From the NCBI RefSeq assembly GCF_002454115.1, contig NZ_DKIH01000006.1, forward strand, positions 11,734-61,384: a stretch of DNA of 49,651 bases, written 5' to 3'. Numbering within the stretch: the stretch's first letter is position 1; every line of letters starts with the position of its first letter. This document shows, piece by piece, positions 47,966 to 49,651 of the stretch. The notes below the pieces were generated by a model. It was given only the letters and a program-made list of their open reading frames with translations, made no database searches and was not told the origin of the DNA. This DNA comes from Sphingopyxis sp. UBA6723 (GTDB taxonomy: Bacteria; Pseudomonadota; Alphaproteobacteria; Sphingomonadales; Sphingomonadaceae). The position numbers and the translations under genes are program-made.

Positions 47966-49090
47966 CTAGCCCATCAGCCCGAGCGCGAGCAGCAGGAACA
48001 TGAACATCATCACCGAAAACAGGCTGAAAAACAGCAGCAAATTGGTGCGAACAAACGCCCCGAACCGTGACGAGCGATAGGCGCCGCGCAGCTGGCGATA
48101 CATATGAAAGGGGATGTAGAGCATCGCGAACGCCGTCGCGACGTCGCCGAAGATCGACAGGTTGAATAGGCGCACGACCACGAACAGAAGCAGCATGAAG
48201 CTGATCGAATAGGTGACGAACACAAAATGGTCGTACGTATGAAAGCGGCGGCTGAACGGAAACAGCAGCCACATGAAGGGCAAGGATAACGGGATCAGCG
48301 CCCAAGCAAATTTATAGGCGTTCGCCTGAAGTTTGTAGAACATGAGCGCGGGGTTCGCGATCGCCTTTTGCAAACTCTGATCGATAAAGGGCACCCCGGT
48401 ATCGACCTTCGTCCGCGACAGGAAATCGGCGCCGGTCATCACCTGATCGACCGGATCCTTGAGCACCGGCGGCCCCTTATCGAGCTCCTCCTGGCTCAGG
48501 CGGCGCGCGACACCAAGATAGTCGGCGCTTTTCTGAAGCGTCGCCCGTTCGTCTTCGAGTGCCGTCCGCTCAGCAGCCAACAAAGTCTTGTTGGCGAGCC
48601 GCGCGTCGACACGGTCGACTTCAACCTCGAAACTTTCCTTGAGCGCGTTCGACCGCGTCTGCTCGGCCGCTGCCTTGGCAAGGCCCTCCCCCACCCCGCC
48701 GCCGCTGCCAACCATCGCGAGCACCGCATAGGTCAGAAACACCGCGAACAGGAACAGCGCGAGCGGCGAGATGAAACGCGCGCGTTCGCCGTGGATGTAA
48801 CGGCGCGTCAGGTCGCCGGGCCGCCACGCAAGGAGAGGCAGCGTGTTCCAGATCTTGCCCTCGAAATGAAAGATCGCGTGCACCAGATCATGCCCGATCG
48901 CGCCAAAACTGCGATGGACGTCGGCGCGCTGGCCACAATGGTGGCAGTGCGAGCCGGTGAGGCTGGTCCCGCAGTTGAGGCAGCGAAGGGCGCCGTGCGA
49001 TCCGCCCAAACCGCCATGCTGCGGTTCGACCGCGCGGCCCGCCAGCCCCGCCGTCACCGCCGCCCCAATGCCTTCCACGTCCCCGCTCAT
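47966..49090 (-). CDS. DUF3667 membrane protein with zinc ribbon
   Basis: This 374-residue protein has an N-terminal zinc ribbon: CLNCGTSLTGSHCHHCGQ. A helical linker and a hydrophobic helix follow (FISPLALFLFAVFLTYAV), then a coiled region of about 100 residues (FEVEVDRVDARLANK...LEDERATLQKS), and at least four more membrane segments near the C-terminus. This is the layout of DUF3667 proteins, whose role is unknown. ATG 49090 is chosen as the start; the frame is open much further upstream. Confidence 0.85.
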   Translation of the reverse strand: MSGDVEGIGAAVTAGLAGRAVEPQHGGLGGSHGALRCLNCGTSLTGSHCHHCGQRADVHRSFGAIGHDLVHAIFHFEGKIWNTLPLLAWRPGDLTRRYIHGERARFISPLALFLFAVFLTYAVLAMVGSGGGVGEGLAKAAAEQTRSNALKESFEVEVDRVDARLANKTLLAAERTALEDERATLQKSADYLGVARRLSQEELDKGPPVLKDPVDQVMTGADFLSRTKVDTGVPFIDQSLQKAIANPALMFYKLQANAYKFAWALIPLSLPFMWLLFPFSRRFHTYDHFVFVTYSISFMLLLFVVVRLFNLSIFGDVATAFAMLYIPFHMYRQLRGAYRSSRFGAFVRTNLLLFFSLFSVMMFMFLLLALGLMG

Positions 49091-49169
49091 GGCGCCTTGC
49101 CTAAAGCGGTACAGGGCCGGGTGCAACGGGGCTTTCGGGCGCCCAGCGAAACGTGATAGTGGCAATTGC

Positions 49170-49651
49170 ATGAACGCCGAAGCCCTCACCCCGCCGCCGA
49201 TGCCCGGCGATGCCGCCGCCCTGATTGCCGACATGGGCGCCCAAGCGCGCATCGCAGCCAAACGGCTGGCGCAGACCCCGACCGCCGACAAGGCCGCCGG
49301 CCTGATGGCCGCAGCGGCCGCGATCCGCGCGCGGGCGAACGAAATCCTGGCGGCCAATGTCGACGATATGGCGGCGGGACGGACAAACGGCCTGTCCGGC
49401 GCGATGCTCGACCGGCTGCGGCTGGACGAAGAGCGGCTGGCCGCGATTGCCGATGCGATCTACGCCGTCGCGGCGCTGCCCGATCCGGTGGGCACCGAGA
49501 TCGACCGCGTGACGCGCCCCAACGGGCTGGTGCTGAGCCGTGTGCGCGTGCCGCTCGGCGTCATCGGGATCATCTACGAAAGTCGCCCCAATGTGACCGC
49601 CGACGCCGCGGCGCTGGGGCTGATGTCGGGCAATGCCGTGATCCTGCGCGG
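49170..49651 (+). CDS. proA: Glutamate-5-semialdehyde dehydrogenase ProA, 5' part
   Basis: ProA reduces gamma-glutamyl phosphate to glutamate semialdehyde in proline synthesis. The visible 160 residues start at ATG 49170 and show LIADMGAQARIAAKRLAQ, then RVRVPLGVIGIIYESRPNV and AAALGLMSGNAVILRG, the substrate- and NADPH-side signatures. The gene runs out of the window, so the catalytic Cys is not seen. Confidence 0.95.
   Translation, partial: MNAEALTPPPMPGDAAALIADMGAQARIAAKRLAQTPTADKAAGLMAAAAAIRARANEILAANVDDMAAGRTNGLSGAMLDRLRLDEERLAAIADAIYAVAALPDPVGTEIDRVTRPNGLVLSRVRVPLGVIGIIYESRPNVTADAAALGLMSGNAVILR

Noticed and set aside
46297..48003. 568-codon frame on the plus strand opposite the PhoD gene
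   Set aside because: It mirrors the codons of a confident gene on the other strand and shows no domain; it is an antisense shadow of GC-rich DNA.

Overview
The window is GC-rich, densely coded chromosomal DNA from an alphaproteobacterium, most likely a member of the Sphingomonadaceae (Sphingopyxis or a close relative). The reasons are a sciP-type DUF1153 gene (CtrA-pathway partner, alphaproteobacterial), a short NrdA without ATP cone, DUF4402, DUF2171 and DUF3667 proteins, a type III polyketide cassette of the kind seen in sphingomonads, and many short extragenic palindromes of the CGTCA...TCCA type. Placement at genus level is inference from gene content; no rRNA is present.

Layout. 1-6.3 kb: an EamA permease, a Sua5-type threonylcarbamoyl-AMP synthase, a large acyl-CoA dehydrogenase and a CHASE2/degenerate-GGDEF/EAL c-di-GMP phosphodiesterase. 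6.37-6.49 kb: a tiny ORF of 20 codons with its own ribosome binding site and terminator. 6.7-10.1 kb: nrdA and nrdB behind two NrdR-like boxes. 10.1-14.2 kb: an accessory stretch with a DUF4160/DUF2442/small-protein trio, an A+T-richer DUF262-HEPN pair, a GIY-YIG nuclease gene framed by inverted palindromes, and a terminase-small-subunit-like HTH gene. 14.2-24.9 kb: envelope and secreted proteins, a FrnE/DsbA-type oxidoreductase, mnmA, sciP, a small lipoprotein, a GNAT enzyme, an alpha/beta hydrolase and lepA. 25.4-27.5 kb: a C5 cytosine methyltransferase with a XamI-family restriction enzyme. 27.5-29.8 kb: a strand-switched cassette of a 48-residue peptide and two HEAT-repeat proteins, one with a cupin-like metal motif. 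30-34.4 kb: a beta-propeller protein, a DUF4402 protein and a translationally coupled type III PKS-methyltransferase-flavoprotein operon. 34.5-49.65 kb: msrB, a class A penicillin-binding protein, tRNA-Arg(TCT), a YhhQ-type transporter, purQ and purS, bfd and bfr with iron-type operators, an M16 peptidase, purC, an enoyl-CoA hydratase, a PhoD-type phosphatase, a DUF3667 membrane protein and the 5' part of proA.

How the parts work together. NrdAB, PurC/S/Q, MnmA, LepA, Sua5 and ProA are ordinary nucleotide, tRNA, translation and amino-acid functions. Bfd and Bfr form an iron storage and release pair, with operator-like palindromes that fit iron control. The type III PKS trio resembles bacterial phenolic-lipid (alkylresorcinol) pathways. 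The restriction-modification pair and the DUF262-HEPN pair are the likely defence genes. The most promising undescribed units are the 48-residue peptide with its two HEAT/cupin partners, the GIY-YIG gene bounded by structure-conserved inverted palindromes, and the 20-codon ORF cassette.

Limits. All calls come from reading motifs and reading frames by eye. No homology search, folding or codon statistics was run.
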